From NCBI GenBank assembly GCA_000024525.1, contig CP001769.1, forward strand, positions 992,001 to 1,056,000: a stretch of 64,000 bases of DNA, read 5' to 3'. Position 1 is the first letter of the stretch; each line of letters starts with the position of its first letter. The stretch is from Spirosoma linguale DSM 74. Lineage in GTDB: Bacteria; Bacteroidota; Bacteroidia; Cytophagales; Spirosomataceae. The notes under the pieces were generated by a model, which saw only the letters and a list, made by a program, of their open reading frames with translations, was not told where the DNA came from and ran no database searches. Positions 17,861-26,486 of this stretch are shown one piece after another. Both the position numbers and the translations under genes were made by a program.

Positions 17861-18192
17861 TCGTCCGGAGTAAATAAGTAATCGGGCGGACCCGTATTGC
17901 ACCTAAAGACACGGGAGAAGACTGTTCGTTGCATTTAGTGCTGTGATAGAGCAAAAGCGTTTTCTGTTAGCTGGAACAGATGGTCAGTGATTATGAATAA
18001 CTGGCTCGTAATACGCTCTTCAAAATAAAACGGTTTATGTCGAGGCTGATATAGGTGTGACACCGTCCGTTTCAGTAGAACTCTCAATCACTGGAATTTT
18101 CGTCTAATAAATGGGTAATTATTAATTCTGATTGAATATCAGACAAGACAGCAGTATAGCCGATTTAGCAGTAGAGGTTGAGCCTATGCGCA
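17861..18192. other. Intergenic region without a recognised gene
   Basis: About 330 bp between the serine hydrolase start and the SDR remnant. It probably holds the hydrolase promoter near 17,900-17,960. I see no gene or repeat in it. Confidence 0.5.
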
Positions 18193-18526
18193 TTAAGCGA
18201 ACATACCGCCATCAACCGCCATGGCGTGGCCTGTGATGAACGAGGCCTGATCAGAGCAGAGCCACAGGATCACATCGGCTACCTCCTTAGGTTTGCCCAT
18301 GCGTTTCATAGCCTGGTCATTCGTGAATTTAGCGAGTAATTCAGGGTTGTTACGCAGGTTTAGCCGACCATCCATAAGCATGGGCGTTTCGATGGCTGAC
18401 CCCCTCCTCATCCCGATCGGCCAGCAACACGATAGCGCCTTCTTCGGCAAAGGCAATGGCCGTAGCCTGACCAATACCTGATCCAGCTCCAGTAACCAGG
18501 CAAACTTTGTCAGCAAGTCGATTCAT
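18193..18526 (-). pseudogene. SDR family oxidoreductase, internally deleted
   Basis: From an ATG at 18526 the minus strand encodes the start of a short-chain dehydrogenase: [20 protein letters not shown] followed by [22 protein letters not shown]. Just after about residue 42 the family sequence jumps, out of frame, to the C-terminal part. That part has [11 protein letters not shown], then GKPKEVADVILWLCSDQAS and the ending HAMAVDGGMFA. Most of the middle is missing (intact proteins have about 250 residues), including the catalytic Ser-Tyr-Lys segment. It cannot make an active enzyme. Confidence 0.85.
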
Positions 18527-18585
18527 CGTGTTTTCGATAATCTGTCATGAGCTCTGTTTTTTAACGTTGACAATTACTACTTTCC

Positions 18586-19095
18586 CTATTTGAAGGCCTG
18601 ATTCCGTTGATACTCGCGTATCAACTTCTGGAAAAGGGGCAGAATTTCAGTCACGAATGATTCATCGGTCGTTACGACAGGATTGCCCACAAACTGTAGA
18701 AATGAAAAATCACTCCTAAAATCAGGGCGATAATATTTCTCCTGGAGAACGCTGGCGTCGAAATGGCAGAAATACCCTTCGACATCCTCACTCATCCATT
18801 CATGGGCCGTAATCTGATAGGCCGGCAAAAAAAAGAATGAATTGGCAGAGAACGTAATGCTCTCCAGTCCTTTACTACGGGTAGAATGGCCCTTGGTTAG
18901 AAAAATAAAATCAAATACGGTTTTACGGTGTGGAGGAAGTGGAAACTTTAAATATTGGCGGTATTCTTCGAGTCGATTAATATGAAATAGCTGATGGTCT
19001 TCCCCTAAAACCGGTAACCAGGTTTGCCCCTCCAGAAAATGATGGCGACTTATATCCGCTGGCGTAAGCGTCGGAATTTTATGCTTGTTTGACAT
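18586..19095 (-). pseudogene. AraC family regulator, N-terminal cupin part only
   Basis: This 169-residue frame matches the ligand-binding N-terminal half of AraC-type regulators of Bacteroidota, with FDFIFLTKGHSTRSKGLE and FFFLPAYQITAHEW. It stops at LIREYQRNQAFK, exactly where the linker to the helix-turn-helix domain normally begins. The DNA-binding domain is absent downstream, where the SDR pseudogene lies. It is therefore a truncated gene. A free cupin domain with a residual role is possible but unlikely. Confidence 0.75.
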
Positions 19096-19116
19096 ATCTA
19101 AGCTGGTTGTCCATCG

Positions 19117-19210
19117 TCACGATTCTCCAATCCGAAATTGTTTGGGTGTTTGGCCGGTGTTGTGGTTGAAAAGCGACTAACGTTGCACTGGTTGGCCGTT
19201 AACCCCTATT
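19117..19210 (-). pseudogene. Remnant of an AraC-type helix-turn-helix C-terminus
   Basis: The minus strand reads SLFNHNTGQTPKQFRIGES and then a stop at 19117-19119. This is the typical end of an AraC DNA-binding domain (TGQTP...FR). A TAG at 19177-19179 breaks the frame just upstream, and little recognisable sequence remains beyond. It lies upstream of the truncated AraC gene, so it belonged to a different copy or to a rearranged one. Confidence 0.55.
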
Positions 19211-19248
19211 ACATGGCGCAGAACAGAGTGTTACACCCGCATTAAAGT

Positions 19249-19446
19249 AGCGATATAGCCGCCGAAACGGAAAAGCGGGAGTTTGCAAAAGTCGGTACGG
19301 ACCAGATTGACTTTCCGCAAATTCTGGATGCGGGCAAAGTGGCGGAAATTGTATACTTTTTTGTCGAGCAGGACGTCGTAACCAAGGAAAAGCCCCAGGA
19401 GGCTATAGCCTTCAGCTTCCAGAATGTCGAAAGACTTCGACTATAA
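19249..19446 (+). pseudogene. C-terminal remnant of a sugar phosphate isomerase/epimerase
   Basis: A plus-strand frame reads DIAAETEKREFAKVGTDQ, then IDFPQILDAGKVAEIVYFFV, then EQDVVTKEKPQEAIAFSFQN, and stops at 19446. VEQD and the helix after it are typical of the C-terminus of TIM-barrel sugar isomerases (compare YIVEQD in relatives). No start codon or upstream domain remains; the first part has been replaced by the AraC remnant on the other strand. Confidence 0.6.
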
Positions 19447-19451
19447 TAAGG

Positions 19452-19520
19452 GCAACAACCTCACAAGCTACTGAGAATGGACGGGTAATCTCCATTGTCA
19501 GTAGCTTGTGAGGTTGTTGC
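19452..19520. terminator. Very long perfect hairpin, probable bidirectional terminator
   Basis: A 23-bp perfect inverted repeat (19452-19474 against 19498-19520; it begins GCAACAACCTCAC and pairs with GTGAGGTTGTTGC). After one mismatch a further 6-bp stem AATGGA/TCCATT closes a 9-nt loop. It lies between the isomerase remnant and the converging esterase gene. Its position suits termination from both sides. Confidence 0.7.
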
Positions 19521-19544
19521 ATAGTAGGCATTTAATAAAATCGG

Positions 19545-20696
19545 TTACTTGAAATAGTGCGGGGCCAGTTCGGTTAGATAGAGCCGCCATTCGTTCCAGG
19601 TGTGCGCGCCAGGGGTTTCCCGGTAGGTGTACGGAAGGCCAACCTCATCATAGAGGCCGCGCAGTTTGGTCACCGAATCATACAAAAAGTCAGCCTTGCC
19701 AATGCCCACCCAGTAAAATCTGGGCTTGGCAGCCATCAGTGCTTTGAGCTGGGCAACGTGTTTTTCCTTATCGTAATTCGGCTGGCTGTTTCGGTACGAC
19801 GAAAATAACCCCATGCTCATCACGCCAATATACTTGAACAGGTTGGGGTATTTGTTGCTGATATTCTGCGTTTGATAGCCTCCCATGGAGAAACCCGTTA
19901 GCGCCCGATGATCGGCATCGGCCTTCACCCGGTAATGCTTTTCAATGTACGGAATCACATCGTTTACCAGACTCTCTTCAAACTTCAGCGATGCCATGCC
20001 CGCAGGCCCCGAAGCGTCTTTGGTGCTCTCGGCAAGAGGGCGGTTCAGAGGAGACGAAACCACATCGGGGTTGCCATTGGTAATAACAACAATCATGGGC
20101 ACGGCTTCTTTAGCCGCAATGAGGTTGTCCAGAATGTAATTGGCCCGCCCGCGACTAATCCAGCTTTCTTCGTCGCCACCAGCTCCGTGTAAGAGATAGA
20201 GCACGGGATAGGTTCCTTTTCCTTCTTCATAACCGGGTGGGGTGTAGACCTGCATGCGTCGGGTGGCTCCCAGGGTAGGCGAGGGGTACCAGACGGCCGT
20301 CACATTGCCGTGGGGCACTGGTTGCGTCGCCAGGAGGTTGCCCAGTTTTCCGGGAATCAACACCCGGCTTTCGACCACCGTGCCGCCCGTCGTGACGAAG
20401 CCGTTACCGGGATCTAGAGTCATCGTACCGTCAACGTTGAATCGGTACTCATATATGTCGGTGGGCAGGGGACCTATTTTAGCTTCATACGTGACCGAAT
20501 CAATCCTGGTCATCGGTATGGGCTTATCCGCTTTCCAGGAGCCTACCACCTGCACGTTCTTAGCCGTTGGCGACTTCAATCTGAAAATGACGGATTGATC
20601 GGGTAAAACTTCGGGTGAAACGAGTCTGGCGGCATTCTGTGCCTGAAGGGAGAGGGCTGACAACAGGAAACAAATGGTCAGGGTACGGGTAAACAT
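19545..20696 (-). CDS. Secreted esterase (enterochelin-esterase-like alpha/beta hydrolase)
   Basis: I start it at the internal Met that opens a clear signal peptide (MFTRTLTICFLLSALSLQAQ), giving about 383 residues. An N-terminal E-set/CBM48-like beta-sandwich (about 25-110, VIFRLKSPTAKNVQVVGSW) precedes the hydrolase domain. The hydrolase has an oxyanion region LLHGAGGDEESW, nucleophile Ser in GFSMGGYQ and catalytic His in PGAHTWNEW. This layout is that of feruloyl/acetylxylan esterase-like proteins in Bacteroidota that deacylate plant polysaccharides. An exact substrate cannot be given. It converges on a 23-bp hairpin at its 3' end. Confidence 0.9.
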   Translation of the reverse strand: MFTRTLTICFLLSALSLQAQNAARLVSPEVLPDQSVIFRLKSPTAKNVQVVGSWKADKPIPMTRIDSVTYEAKIGPLPTDIYEYRFNVDGTMTLDPGNGFVTTGGTVVESRVLIPGKLGNLLATQPVPHGNVTAVWYPSPTLGATRRMQVYTPPGYEEGKGTYPVLYLLHGAGGDEESWISRGRANYILDNLIAAKEAVPMIVVITNGNPDVVSSPLNRPLAESTKDASGPAGMASLKFEESLVNDVIPYIEKHYRVKADADHRALTGFSMGGYQTQNISNKYPNLFKYIGVMSMGLFSSYRNSQPNYDKEKHVAQLKALMAAKPRFYWVGIGKADFLYDSVTKLRGLYDEVGLPYTYRETPGAHTWNEWRLYLTELAPHYFK

Positions 20697-21143
20697 ATTG
20701 GTTAAGTTAACGGATTTTAGGGTAACAATTGGGTAGCGTTCAGGCTTCATCCTGGCGGACGATGCTCCTGGCGATACATTGACAATGGGTTGCTGACAGT
20801 TTTATACTCATTAAAATACCATTTACAGAATAGAAAGTGGTCTCAATACAGGTGACAGCATTATAGTTGGTTTGTTTCCGGCGAGTCGGCACGGATGGCT
20901 GTCATAATCGGTATAAATAGGGTGCTTTGCTGACGGGGAGGTATTTGTCCCTATAAAGGGGACATTATTGAGCGTTTGTCAATTGGTGGTAGGTAAAGGA
21001 GTGCTTCCTGTCGAGTAGACTTTGCTCCTGTAATTGACATACCAGGTAAAAAAAGGCTTGTGAGCTACTTCATACGGTTAAACAGCTAACTTGGGCCTTA
21101 ACATGGATAGTCCACCAATTCGACTTCTTGAGGGTTAACGGCG
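20697..21143. other. Intergenic region between divergent esterase and kinase genes
   Basis: About 450 bp that should carry both promoters. A small hairpin GTCCC/GGGAC lies at 20947-20963. I see no open frame that looks coding and no copy of the dispersed repeat. Confidence 0.4.
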
Positions 21144-22286
21144 ATGGCAGATCAGTTAAAACTAACCTTTTACCAAAAAGTCCAGTTAGCGGCTAATGTA
21201 TTTGTCATTTACTGGCCACTCCGTTTTTATATTACCTTAGAATCCTTCGACTGGAATAGAGTAGGGCCTTTTATTGTGTGCATCTGGCTCCTTGAAATTC
21301 CCATTACCATCGCTCTTTTCACCGGCTGGCTGGGCCTGACGGAGTGGGTCGAAAACAACTTATTCAAGTGGGATAAACGACTGTTCCGGCGAGACGGCAA
21401 ACTGGCTACCCAACTAGCCACGTTGTTGATTGCCGGTATGTTGTCGGTGGGCTTTGACTGGGCCTTCTTCGGCTTGCTTAACCAGGCCAGGACAGTCTTC
21501 GACAAGAGTGACAGTCCCATTTCTTCACCTAGAACGAATTCTACGCGCCCGGTAGTCGAGCAAAACGGCGGCAGACCCGAACCTAAACCAGGGCGAAGAG
21601 CAATCACTGCCTTAACGATCATGGCGTTGTTAATGGCCTATTATCTAGCGGCCAACCGGCGGGGCGATAACATGGTAGCTCAGTTACAGCTGAAGGGCGA
21701 GCAGTTAAAACGGGAAGCCTATCAGGCCCAGTTTGACGCCTTAAAAAATCAGGTCAATCCCCACTTCCTGTTTAATAGCCTGAGTATCCTTTCCTCACTG
21801 GTCGATACCAGTCCTAAACTGTCCATTCAGTTTATCAACCAGCTCTCAAAAGCCTACCGCTACATTCTGGAACAGCGGGATTCGCAGCGAGTCCAATTGA
21901 AAACGGAACTGGAATTTCTGGAGGTTTACTGTTTTCTGTTGACCATTCGGTTTGCCGATAAGCTCAAACTCATCAACACCGTTTCCGCCGGGGAAGCCCT
22001 CCAGTTTCAAATTGCCCCTTTAACCCTGCAACTGCTCCTGGAAAATGCCGTTAAGCATAACCGGATGACCCCTAAGCAGCCCCTGACCGTAACGCTGTCC
22101 ATTCAGGACAATTACTTAGTCATCAGTAATCCAATTCAGTTACGCCTACCGGATGAAATCTTTAAGGCGGACTCCACCGGCATTGGACTCACCAATATTA
22201 CCAATCGGTATCGATTACTCACCGAACATCCCGTACGGGTGACCCAATCGGATACTACTTTTAGCGTCAGTATACCCCTTTTGTAA
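21144..22286 (+). CDS. LytS-type sensor histidine kinase
   Basis: This 380-residue kinase has three or four membrane helices in residues 15-170, including a charged, proline-rich loop of about 35 residues before the last one. The His-kinase domain has its phospho-His in VNPHFLFNSLSILSSL. An ATPase domain follows with LLLENAVKHN and GIGLTNITNRYRLL. Its stop codon overlaps the start of the following response regulator by one base (TAATG), so the two are coupled. The partner regulator lacks an output domain, so the signalling outcome is unclear. Confidence 0.92.
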   Translation: MADQLKLTFYQKVQLAANVFVIYWPLRFYITLESFDWNRVGPFIVCIWLLEIPITIALFTGWLGLTEWVENNLFKWDKRLFRRDGKLATQLATLLIAGMLSVGFDWAFFGLLNQARTVFDKSDSPISSPRTNSTRPVVEQNGGRPEPKPGRRAITALTIMALLMAYYLAANRRGDNMVAQLQLKGEQLKREAYQAQFDALKNQVNPHFLFNSLSILSSLVDTSPKLSIQFINQLSKAYRYILEQRDSQRVQLKTELEFLEVYCFLLTIRFADKLKLINTVSAGEALQFQIAPLTLQLLLENAVKHNRMTPKQPLTVTLSIQDNYLVISNPIQLRLPDEIFKADSTGIGLTNITNRYRLLTEHPVRVTQSDTTFSVSIPLL

Positions 22287-22747
22287 TGAATGTAGTCATC
22301 GTTGAAGACGAATCCCTCTCTGCCCAGCGACTGGGCCTGCTCGTAAGCAACTATGATCCGACCATTCAGGTGATGGCTATACTGGGCTCGGTAGCTGAAG
22401 CCGTGGACTGGTTCAGCCACCAGCCAAAAGTCAGCCTACCTGATTTGGTCTTCATGGATATTCATCTGGAAGACGGCAGTGCCTTTGGCTTGATTGAGCG
22501 AGTCAATCTCATGCTTCCCATCATCTTCACGACCGCCTACGATACCTACGCCATTCAGGCGTTCAAGGCCAACAGCATTGATTATTTATTAAAACCTATT
22601 GATGAGGCCGAGTTAGCGGCCGCCATTGATAAATTCAAATGGACGCAGTTAACCCGGCCATCCATCAAGCACAGAGATCCCAAACTGGCGACGCTGGTGA
22701 ACTGGCCGAATGACCCGTCTTCGGTCGCCTATAAGGATCCTTTTTAA
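22286..22747 (+). CDS. Response regulator with receiver domain only (LytTR output lost)
   Basis: This 153-residue protein is a complete receiver domain, with acidic pocket VIVEDES, phospho-Asp in LVFMDIHLEDGSAFG, Thr in IFTTAYD and Lys in DYLLKPID. Regulators paired with LytS kinases normally have about 250 residues and a C-terminal LytTR domain. Here the frame ends soon after the receiver at SSVAYKDPF. No LytTR coding follows in any frame before the next gene. It is either a truncated remnant or a stand-alone receiver that acts by protein contacts. Confidence 0.8.
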   Translation: MNVVIVEDESLSAQRLGLLVSNYDPTIQVMAILGSVAEAVDWFSHQPKVSLPDLVFMDIHLEDGSAFGLIERVNLMLPIIFTTAYDTYAIQAFKANSIDYLLKPIDEAELAAAIDKFKWTQLTRPSIKHRDPKLATLVNWPNDPSSVAYKDPF

Positions 22748-22796
22748 ACTAGACATTCAGTCAAAATGGTGAGTAACTCGCCTACTTACTTCTCGC

Positions 22797-23192
22797 TTAT
22801 TTTTTGTTAAACCATTGAATGTACTCCAATATATTGTGATCAGGATCACTAAAATAAACCCAGGTTTCCTCCTGCTCGATAACCAACGGCCCTTTTACAA
22901 TGGCAATGCCCTGGGCTCGTAAATCGGCTAAAGCAGCCGCCATATCCACCACTTCCAGACAGTAATGAGGACAGAAGGGCTTTCTGATCGGTGGAATGAC
23001 GTACTCATTGACTAAATCTTGAATTAGCTCCAGACGGGCGGTACCCAGCGAGACAAACGCATATTCTTCCTGTTCCTCTTGATTGATGGCTCGGTGATCG
23101 AGCTGAAAGCCTAACTTCTGGGTATAAAAGCGAATGGCTTCATCCATATTCTTGACCTGAAATCCACAGTGGTCTGGCTTCATGCGACTCAA
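22797..23192 (-). CDS. VOC family protein (glyoxalase fold)
   Basis: This 131-residue single-domain protein has paired beta-alpha-beta-beta-beta modules. Metal-ligand positions are visible as the first His (HCGFQV), the Glu in ARLELIQD, the His in PHYCLEV and the Glu in NILEYIQW. The VYFSDPDHNILEYIQW ending is characteristic of lactoylglutathione-lyase-like VOC proteins. It could be a lyase, dioxygenase or resistance protein; the family alone does not tell. It stands alone on the minus strand, converging on the truncated response regulator. Confidence 0.85.
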   Translation of the reverse strand: MSRMKPDHCGFQVKNMDEAIRFYTQKLGFQLDHRAINQEEQEEYAFVSLGTARLELIQDLVNEYVIPPIRKPFCPHYCLEVVDMAAALADLRAQGIAIVKGPLVIEQEETWVYFSDPDHNILEYIQWFNKK

Positions 23193-23515
23193 TGATTAAT
23201 AAAAGTGTAGTTAGTAAAAGGGAAAATCAGCGTCTAATCTGGTTGGAAGAGGAGGGTGTACTGGCCAATTATCAATTGAGGGGAGCCCACTGACCAGGCT
23301 TACTCGATAGTTCATTTCGTTGTAGACGTAATGTGGCCAGGTTCCCGGGCCGAAGAACAATGGCCAGCTCTCCTATTTCTCCTGAGTAGTGAGCTGGTTA
23401 GGTTAGTCGTCCTGGGGCTACATCAAGTCAGTAGGCAGGTGGTTAGGCTCCCATTACCAGCAGATTTTGTGTCCCTTCCGGCACTGCTGTATGCGTTTAG
23501 CCTGCTTTCTAAAAC
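23193..23515. other. Intergenic region, nothing recognised
   Basis: About 320 bp between two minus-strand VOC genes. The short open frames here show no family resemblance and no signal. No repeat copy is present. Confidence 0.4.
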
Positions 23516-23905
23516 TTAAGTGGTTAGTTCAAGCAGGTTGCCTTCCGGGTCGAGCACCACGCTCTCATAATACCCATCGCCCGTTGTTCTGGGCTGACCT
23601 ACGACCGCGTAACCGTCGCGCTGTAACTGATCCGTTAGCTGGTCCACCGCTGATTTGTCACCCACTGAAACCGCCAGATGAATAAGCCCCAGGGCCGGCT
23701 GCTCGTAGCCATTGGGTGCATCTACAATGCCGGGGCGGTGCATCAGTTCGAGCCGACAGCCATCCGCAAACGAAAGAAAGTAGGAAGAAAACTGGTTGGT
23801 GGGATTGTGATACTGCTCAGTAGCCTTCCCGCCGAAGTAGCGTTCATAAAAGGCTTTCATAAGCTCCAGATCACGGACCCACAGGGCTATATGGTCTATT
23901 TTCAT
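23516..23905 (-). CDS. VOC family protein (glyoxalase fold)
   Basis: I start it at MKIDHIALWVRDLELMKAFY, because the 36 codons upstream look non-coding and overlap the divergent promoter. That gives about 129 residues. Metal-binding positions are His in IDHIALWV, Glu in CRLELMHR, His in GLIHLAVSV and Glu in GNLLELTT. The GYYESVVLDPEGNLLE motif is typical of glyoxalase-I-like VOC proteins, and the protein fits a single-domain, dimer-forming enzyme. It is divergent from the MFS/DeoR operon and shares a promoter region rich in TTTGCAA half-sites. Confidence 0.87.
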   Translation of the reverse strand: MKIDHIALWVRDLELMKAFYERYFGGKATEQYHNPTNQFSSYFLSFADGCRLELMHRPGIVDAPNGYEQPALGLIHLAVSVGDKSAVDQLTDQLQRDGYAVVGQPRTTGDGYYESVVLDPEGNLLELTT

Positions 23906-23950
23906 ACGAGGCAGAATTGAGTCTACAACTGGTTTCAAAAGCAATTTATA

Positions 23951-23986
23951 TTTGCAATAATATGCAGTTTTGCAATTTGTTGCAAA
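23951..23986. promoter_or_regulatory. TTTGCAA operator cluster
   Basis: TTTGCAA (23969-23975) and TTGCAAA (23980-23986) form a perfect 7-bp inverted repeat with a 4-bp spacer. A further TTTGCAA lies at 23951-23957. The cluster sits between the divergent VOC and MFS genes. The DeoR-type regulator encoded downstream in the MFS operon is a plausible binder. Confidence 0.5.
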
Positions 23987-23994
23987 CAGATTTC

Positions 23995-24002
23995 TATATT
24001 TG
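23995..24002 (+). promoter_or_regulatory. Candidate -7 element of the MFS/DeoR operon
   Basis: TATATTTG matches the Bacteroidota TAnnTTTG element. A TTG lies upstream at 23977-23979, with a 15-bp spacer. It would place transcription start near 24010, which favours the Met at 24059 as the real MFS start. Confidence 0.45.
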
Positions 24003-24058
24003 TGGACCAACATGGTCTGACGAAGCTGCTCAGCGTTTTTGCCACTTCAATATTTACA

Positions 24059-25276
24059 ATGCACCCTACTTCCGAGTACAACGTGGCTTCCCTTAAGCGG
24101 AGTCGATTAGCGACCCAGGCGATTTTTCTGGTCTGTGGGTTTGGCATTTCTACCTGGGCACCGATGGTCCCCTATACCCGCGACCGGCTAGGGCTTACCG
24201 ATGCCTATATCGGGCTGTTACTGCTCTGTCTGGGGGCGGGTGCCATTGTGATGATGCCCCTGACGGGTTGGCTCATCGGAAAACTCGGTTCCCGCCGGGT
24301 GATCCTGGGCGCTTCGCTGCTGATGGCCCTTAGCCTGCCCCTACTGCTGGTGATGCCAACACCGGTCAGGATGGCCCTGATGCTGTTTATCTTTGGGGCG
24401 GGAGTGGGCAGTGTCGACGTAGCGATGAACGCGCACGGGGTGCAGGTCCAGAACCTGGCGACCAAGCCCATCATGTCTTCGCTACACGGGCTGTTCAGCG
24501 TGGGCGGGCTTTGTGGGCCGCTGGCGATTGGCCTGTCCATCAAAGCAGGCCTGCTTCCACTGGCAGCCGCCTGCCTGGTGTCGGCCTTCCTGCTGACGAT
24601 TGTGCTGATCGCGTATCGCTATCTGTTGGAGGCAAGCGTTGAAAAAGACACGGTCCGTCAGTTGACCGATGCGGCAGCCGCCCAAACGACCGGTCTGGTG
24701 GCCTGGCTAAACCCCGCTGTGTTGCGGCTTGGCTTTATGTGCTTTGCCGTCTTTCTCTCGGAAGGGGCAGTGCTGGACTGGAGTGCAATCTATCTGCGGG
24801 ATTACCGACATGTGGAAGACGCCCTGACCGGCGTTGGGTATGCTTTCTTTTCGATTGCGATGGCGGGAATGCGGCTGGTTGGGGATAGGCTTGTCGCCAA
24901 CGTAAGCCGTAACGTGATCGTGGTGGGCGGTTGCGGGCTTAGTGTAGCCGGCTTTTTACTGATCATCGCTACCCCCTGGCTAGCCACCACGTTGGCGGGT
25001 TTTGTCCTGGTCGGACTCGGAGCCGCCAACATCGTTCCGGTTTTCTTTAGCGAAGCAGGAAGTCTGAAACAGGTTTCGCCCACGGTCGCCATTTCCGCTA
25101 TCACTACCCTGGGCTATGCGGGCCAGCTGGCAGGACCGGCTTTGCTGGGTTTTATCGCCCAGCAGACCACGTTATCGGTGGCTTTGGGGTGTACGGCCAG
25201 TTTGTTAGCTTTGGTGGGCCTTAGCTATTTTGTAAAGAAAAATCAACCGACTCATTCTCAACAGGATTATGCTTAA
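24059..25276 (+). CDS. MFS transporter
   Basis: Starting at MHPTSEYNVASLKRSRL gives about 405 residues with twelve membrane helices. The MFS loop motif between helices 2 and 3 is visible (GWLIGKLGSRRVILGASLL). The overall sequence resembles the YbjJ/fucose-permease-like branch (VQNLATKPIMSSLHGLFSVG). Substrates in that branch are sugars or unknown small molecules. It overlaps the following DeoR gene by 8 nt, so the two form one operon. A carbohydrate or nucleoside-type substrate, sensed by the DeoR protein as a phosphorylated derivative, is an inference from this pairing. Confidence 0.9.
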   Translation: MHPTSEYNVASLKRSRLATQAIFLVCGFGISTWAPMVPYTRDRLGLTDAYIGLLLLCLGAGAIVMMPLTGWLIGKLGSRRVILGASLLMALSLPLLLVMPTPVRMALMLFIFGAGVGSVDVAMNAHGVQVQNLATKPIMSSLHGLFSVGGLCGPLAIGLSIKAGLLPLAAACLVSAFLLTIVLIAYRYLLEASVEKDTVRQLTDAAAAQTTGLVAWLNPAVLRLGFMCFAVFLSEGAVLDWSAIYLRDYRHVEDALTGVGYAFFSIAMAGMRLVGDRLVANVSRNVIVVGGCGLSVAGFLLIIATPWLATTLAGFVLVGLGAANIVPVFFSEAGSLKQVSPTVAISAITTLGYAGQLAGPALLGFIAQQTTLSVALGCTASLLALVGLSYFVKKNQPTHSQQDYA

Positions 25277-26018
25277 AGAAGTGCGTTTTGGCTTCATACT
25301 GGATAAAGTCAGTACCTTGAACCAGGTAGGCCTTCAGGAATTAGCCCTCGATTTAGGCGTTTCGGAAGATACCGTCCGGCGTGATATCGACGTATTGAGT
25401 CGGCGGGGGCTGCTGCAGAAAGTACGGGGAGGTGCCATTAGCCCCGCTGTTAACCCGCTCTCGTTTCAGGATCGCCAGGATTGCTTTACCGATGGCAAGC
25501 GTCGAATCGGCTTAAAGGTCCAGGAGTTGCTGTTGACTGCGCAGACCGTCTTTATGGATGGGGGAACAACGATGGTCGCCGTTGCCTCTTGTATCCCGCT
25601 GACAGCTCCGCTGCGGATCATCACCAACAATATGGCTTTACTACCCGTTTTGGGCCATCACGAGTCGGTCGAACTGATCGTGCTGGGTGGCCAATACAAT
25701 CCCGTTACTAAAACCAACATGGGCCACCAAACCTGTCAACAGGCGCTGAATTATCAGGCCGATTTGTTTCTAATGGGAGCCTGCTCCATCGATAGCCAGA
25801 TGGGGGTAACGGCATCCATGGCAGCCGAAGGGGAAATTAAAAAGGTTATGTTCGATGCCTCACGCCAGGTGGCCGTGCTGAGTAACCAGGAAAAGCTGGG
25901 TACGGTTGATTTTTTCAACGTAACCCGGCTGGCGGACATTGATTGGTTGATTACGGACTTGAACCGCGACGACAACCGACTGGATGCTTACCGGCTTACG
26001 GGGTTGAACATCCTGTAA
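25269..26018 (+). CDS. DeoR/GlpR family transcriptional regulator
   Basis: This 249-residue protein has a DeoR-type winged helix at the N-terminus (about residues 15-60, LALDLGVSEDTVRRDIDVLS). The DeoR C-terminal sensor domain has a phospho-sugar-binding loop (VFMDGGTTMVAVASCI) and the DLFLMGACSIDSQMGV stretch. DeoR proteins usually repress sugar-catabolic or transport genes and respond to sugar phosphates. Its coding sequence overlaps the MFS transporter gene. The TTTGCAA inverted repeats upstream of the operon are the natural candidate site. Confidence 0.92.
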   Translation: MLKEVRFGFILDKVSTLNQVGLQELALDLGVSEDTVRRDIDVLSRRGLLQKVRGGAISPAVNPLSFQDRQDCFTDGKRRIGLKVQELLLTAQTVFMDGGTTMVAVASCIPLTAPLRIITNNMALLPVLGHHESVELIVLGGQYNPVTKTNMGHQTCQQALNYQADLFLMGACSIDSQMGVTASMAAEGEIKKVMFDASRQVAVLSNQEKLGTVDFFNVTRLADIDWLITDLNRDDNRLDAYRLTGLNIL

Positions 26019-26065
26019 TGATCAGGGGGCAAAACAGGATGACTTGTATGTATTGACTCGGAGAT

Positions 26066-26114
26066 AAGCTTTTAGCCAGCCCGGCAAATTAATGAAATAA
26101 CGAGGCTAAAGCTT
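26066..26114 (+). terminator. Hairpin after the DeoR gene
   Basis: AAGCTTTTAGCC (26066-26077) pairs with GGCTAAAGCTT (26104-26114) with one bulged base. It lies 47 bp after the DeoR stop. It lacks a strong U-tract. Confidence 0.45.
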
Positions 26115-26231
26115 AAAACCAAGTAGGCTAAAGACGTGCTCATTTGTTGAGTTTGACCCGCTGATCACCACTTCCCCAGGTTATGATCTAATTAAGGAAA
26201 TTCCCTTTCGCATTAAAAGGTAATTAATGCC

Positions 26232-26345
26232 CGTATGCGACGGATTGTATTGGACAGATATTAATAAATCTCTGTTTTACGTGAACGCTCCCCATTGAGA
26301 CGAAGGAACGTTCAAGTATCTGCTCGATCAATAGGGCGTTTAGTG
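26232..26345 (+). repeat. Intergenic hairpin repeat, copy 2 (long form)
   Basis: CGTATGCGACGGAT at the 5' end, CGCTCCCC and TGAGACGAAGGA in the core, and GTATCTGCT...AGGGCGTT at the 3' end. It is nearly block-for-block equal to copy 1. It lies in the gap between the DeoR gene and the IS3 element. Confidence 0.7.
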
Positions 26346-26486
26346 AGCCATATAATAGCATCCCGAACTTTTTTAGGTCGTATAGAGTCATGCTTACATC
26401 GTTTATCCTGCCTACTCACTTACTGACTTGAACATTCGGCCACTGATTGACCACTTTGGACTTGCAACAGTATACCGGAATTTTTT

